In this document: positions 61,701-64,000 of the stretch, in pieces
Position numbering within the stretch: the first letter of the stretch is position 1
Layout: each line of letters begins with the position of its first letter
Source: Loxodes magnus
Taxonomy: Eukaryota > Ciliophora > Karyorelictea > Loxodida > Loxodidae
Reading direction: 5' to 3'
DNA length: 64,000 nucleotides
Assembly: GCA_946699065.1 (NCBI GenBank)
Contig: CAMPDV010000383.1
Span: 124,001-188,000, forward strand
Notes under the pieces: generated by a model
The model's database searches: none
The model's input: the letters and a program-made list of their open reading frames with translations, nothing else
What the model was told of the DNA's origin: nothing
Program-made: the position numbers and the translations under genes

Positions 61701-62460
61701 CTTACTATTTAATATTTATATAAAAAAGAAAATTTCTTGCAAAAGTCTCTTCTAAACAGGATCCATCCCAATCAAATTAATTTTTGCAAAACATACTCTA
61801 AGATTTCAAAGTTATGCAATAGGAGAATTTTAGACTTTTAAAAAACGTATAAAAGCTAGAAGGAAAACCACATACCTAATGTCTAACACATAAATACTAA
61901 AAAATGAAAATACCCAATTAGTCAATACGAGTTGAACAAATATAATCCAAATTCAATCAATTAGCGGAATTAACTGAATAATTATTTATAAAAATACTTC
62001 AACAAATTACCCCATAGATGAGGAGCTGAATCCTCAACCAGCAAAAATTCCGATAGTAATGAATAGAAAGTAATGCTGGCATTGCAGGAAATATGACCAC
62101 ATTTTGAAATATTGCTGAAAATTCTAATAAAAATAAAAATTTTGAAGCTTTAAGTTATGAAAATCCATAAGTAATCTTATTCACTCTAAAAAGGTTTACT
62201 ATACAGACAAAGAGACACATAGAAAATTATAATCTTTAAGAACATCGCATTTGCTTAATAAAGAAGAAATTTGAATATGCTTGGAATCGAACTTGATTGA
62301 AGCAAGATACCTTTTATTAAAAAGGGTTAACAGAGTATTGAAAAAAATGTTTTCAAGAAGAAGACCCAGAAGAAGCCTGGAAATGGAATAATATTTAGCA
62401 CAACTTAAAGTTTTAAAGCATCGATGAACCTTGTTGATAGGTAGAATCATTATAATTAAT
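61701..62460 (+). mobile_element. Z element, matches the 3' half of the long form
   Basis: Homologous along its length to 31.0-31.7 kb (ATAGGAGAATTTTAGACTTT here, ATAGAAGAATTTTAAACTTT there) and carries a complete knuckle CWHCRKYDHILKYC (62074-62115) followed by WKF (Trp TGA in both). The 5' boundary is unclear; it may be 5'-truncated. Confidence 0.6.
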
Positions 62461-64000
62461 TAATTTATACTATTAATGTTGATATAATTAGGAAAGTTAA
62501 ACCAATGAATATTTATAAAATAATTTTAAAGATATATAATATAAAATTGATTAAAATAAAGAAACTGGCTTAAATAATAAATAAAATTAAAGACAAACAT
62601 TATTTTAAATCATTAAACATTTCAGAAAGAATTTCACTTTGTAGTTACATCACATAAAATGGAATTATTATAGATATATGTAGAATATTATTCAATTTTT
62701 GAAGTGGAAAAAATTAAAATTAAATCTGGCTTTATCTACTTATATGATTTATTATCAATAGATGATATTAAAGGTTTATTAATATATTTCAGAACAAGAT
62801 AAAGAATCTTTGGTAAAAAGATAAAAAAGATTAATACTTAAAATACAAATTAAAATGCCTATTTATTAATCTAGGTATTTTTTTAGTTTGTTGATTTCAT
62901 AATCAAGATAGTTTAGTTTTAAAAAGGTAGTTACTCATACTTGTATATTGATTATTCTTAAACCTATTGTTCGATTAATAGAATTATAATTTTTTAATTA
63001 GCTTAAAGATAGATAATTTCTACTAAATTTTAAATATCTAAGTATATTACTTTTAAATACCTTATAAAATAAAGTAAAGGCTTTAAATGAATCTCTTATA
63101 TGAAAATATTTAAGAACTTTTAGATTAAATTGCTATAATAAAAGCTTTCTATAATTTATAAAATCTATTTAAATTTTCATACATAATATATTAAAATACC
63201 TTATAATTAGAAGTGTTTCATATGATTAATAGATTAATTTTTCATAATGTTTTAGGAACCTTTTTTATTGCCTTTTTATTACTTTTAGTTAGGAATGAGG
63301 AATAAAATATTAGATAATATATGTTTACTTTTCTTTTGCATTAAATTGTTTAACGAAAGTAGGCTCAAAATGTAAAAATGTGTAGATATAGTGTCATTCT
63401 ATAATATAAGCAATGATTAGATTGATTTAATCTTACAATTTAAGTTATTCATAAATACAAAAGGTTTAACTGATTAAGTGAGTTGAGTATTATAATTCTT
63501 GCTCTATTACATGCATACTCTTAGTTATAGTGAGTCAAAGTAAAGTATTTTTTGCTCTTACGTTCAAGTAAATTAAGTCTAATTTATCATTTTTATTTGG
63601 TTTAATTGTGTAAAACGATGAATTTTTGGTAAAATGTCCTAAAATTTATTTTTAGTTTTTCCATTTCTAGTTTAATCCCGAATAAAATCTATTCTTTTTA
63701 TCTTTTATAATGAAAAGTGCAATAAAAATATTTTTTTAAGGAGATAAATCCATTCTTATTGGATCACTATAATATACTTTTAAGAGACTATTAAGTGTTC
63801 TTCCCGATTATCTAATATAGAAATATATTGGGTAATGAATATAAGCAAGTGAAGGTTCAGGAAAAAATTAATGCTAATTATCTGATTGATTTCAAGTTTT
63901 TAATCCTTCTAATTAATAGAGATTTGTCTAATTAGAAAATAGCTTATACTTAGTCAATATTGTGTTTAAGCATTTTCATAAAGAAAACAAATTTGATTAT
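62461..64000. other. A+T-rich intergenic end of window
   Basis: 1.5 kb with no recognised gene on either strand. Confidence 0.4.

Noticed and set aside
1-64000. Plain ciliate code with TGA as stop only (Tetrahymena type).
   Set aside because: It would break the WD40, Myb, RBR, FkbM and LINE genes at positions where Trp is expected and conserved.
1-64000. Bacterial or organellar origin, CRISPR arrays, LTR pairs, telomeric repeats.
   Set aside because: No such structures seen; eukaryotic domains, nuclear-type tRNAs, LINEs and a spliceosomal-type intron argue against the first two.

Overview
The window is about three quarters A+T and can only be read as protein with a non-standard code. TAA and TAG stand for glutamine throughout. 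TGA is tryptophan inside many genes and also the only codon that ends several of them. That pattern matches the ambiguous ciliate nuclear codes: the karyorelict code used by Loxodes relatives, with the Condylostoma-type heterotrich code as the alternative. A 17-nt intron and a protein of ciliary type fit the same picture. No operons, ribosome binding sites, CRISPR arrays or other bacterial features are present. Under the standard code nearly every gene here looks broken, and most apparent short ORFs are shadows.

Host genes, left to right: the N-terminal half of a CSPP/CCDC66-like ciliary coiled-coil protein (1-1031, minus); a homogenised WD40 array (3190-3993, minus); two paralogous type II membrane FkbM methyltransferases (8835-9929 and 27019-28119, plus); a zinc-finger, pentapeptide and WD40 protein with nine in-frame TGA codons (14242-16368, minus); the tail of an unrecognised gene (17955-18262, minus); two adjoining hypothetical ORFs (34523-36128, minus); a 928-residue otubain-like, multi-RING, IBR protein with a 17-nt intron (37694-40497, minus); three copies of a small two-repeat Myb gene (45961-46431 minus, 48818-49282 plus, 55328-55792 minus); and two tRNA genes (Glu-CTC at 57726, Asp-GTC at 59066). 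Between 40.5 and 64 kb much of the DNA is gene-poor and very A+T rich.

Mobile DNA fills much of the rest. Two LINEs lie in series on the minus strand (18.4-23.6 kb with endonuclease and reverse transcriptase; 23.9-26.5 kb with reverse transcriptase only), and an endonuclease fragment of the first family sits at 4.56-5.88 kb. About seventeen copies of a second class, called Z elements here, are scattered through the window. Each is roughly 0.7-1.4 kb: a single reading frame for a coiled coil plus one CCHC zinc knuckle, a 3' hairpin and a short A/T tail. Five are bracketed by direct repeats of 9-20 bp, and their 5' ends lie at, or within 17 nt of, the start codon. A third class, about 310-323 bp, has the same plan (three copies, two with target duplications). 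I read Z and short elements as ORF1-only or SINE-like passengers of LINE machinery. A roughly 2.8-kb segment carrying an FkbM gene and a Z element is duplicated (8.65-11.46 and 26.85-30.79 kb). The second copy later received one Z element and one short element, both dateable from the empty sites in the first copy.
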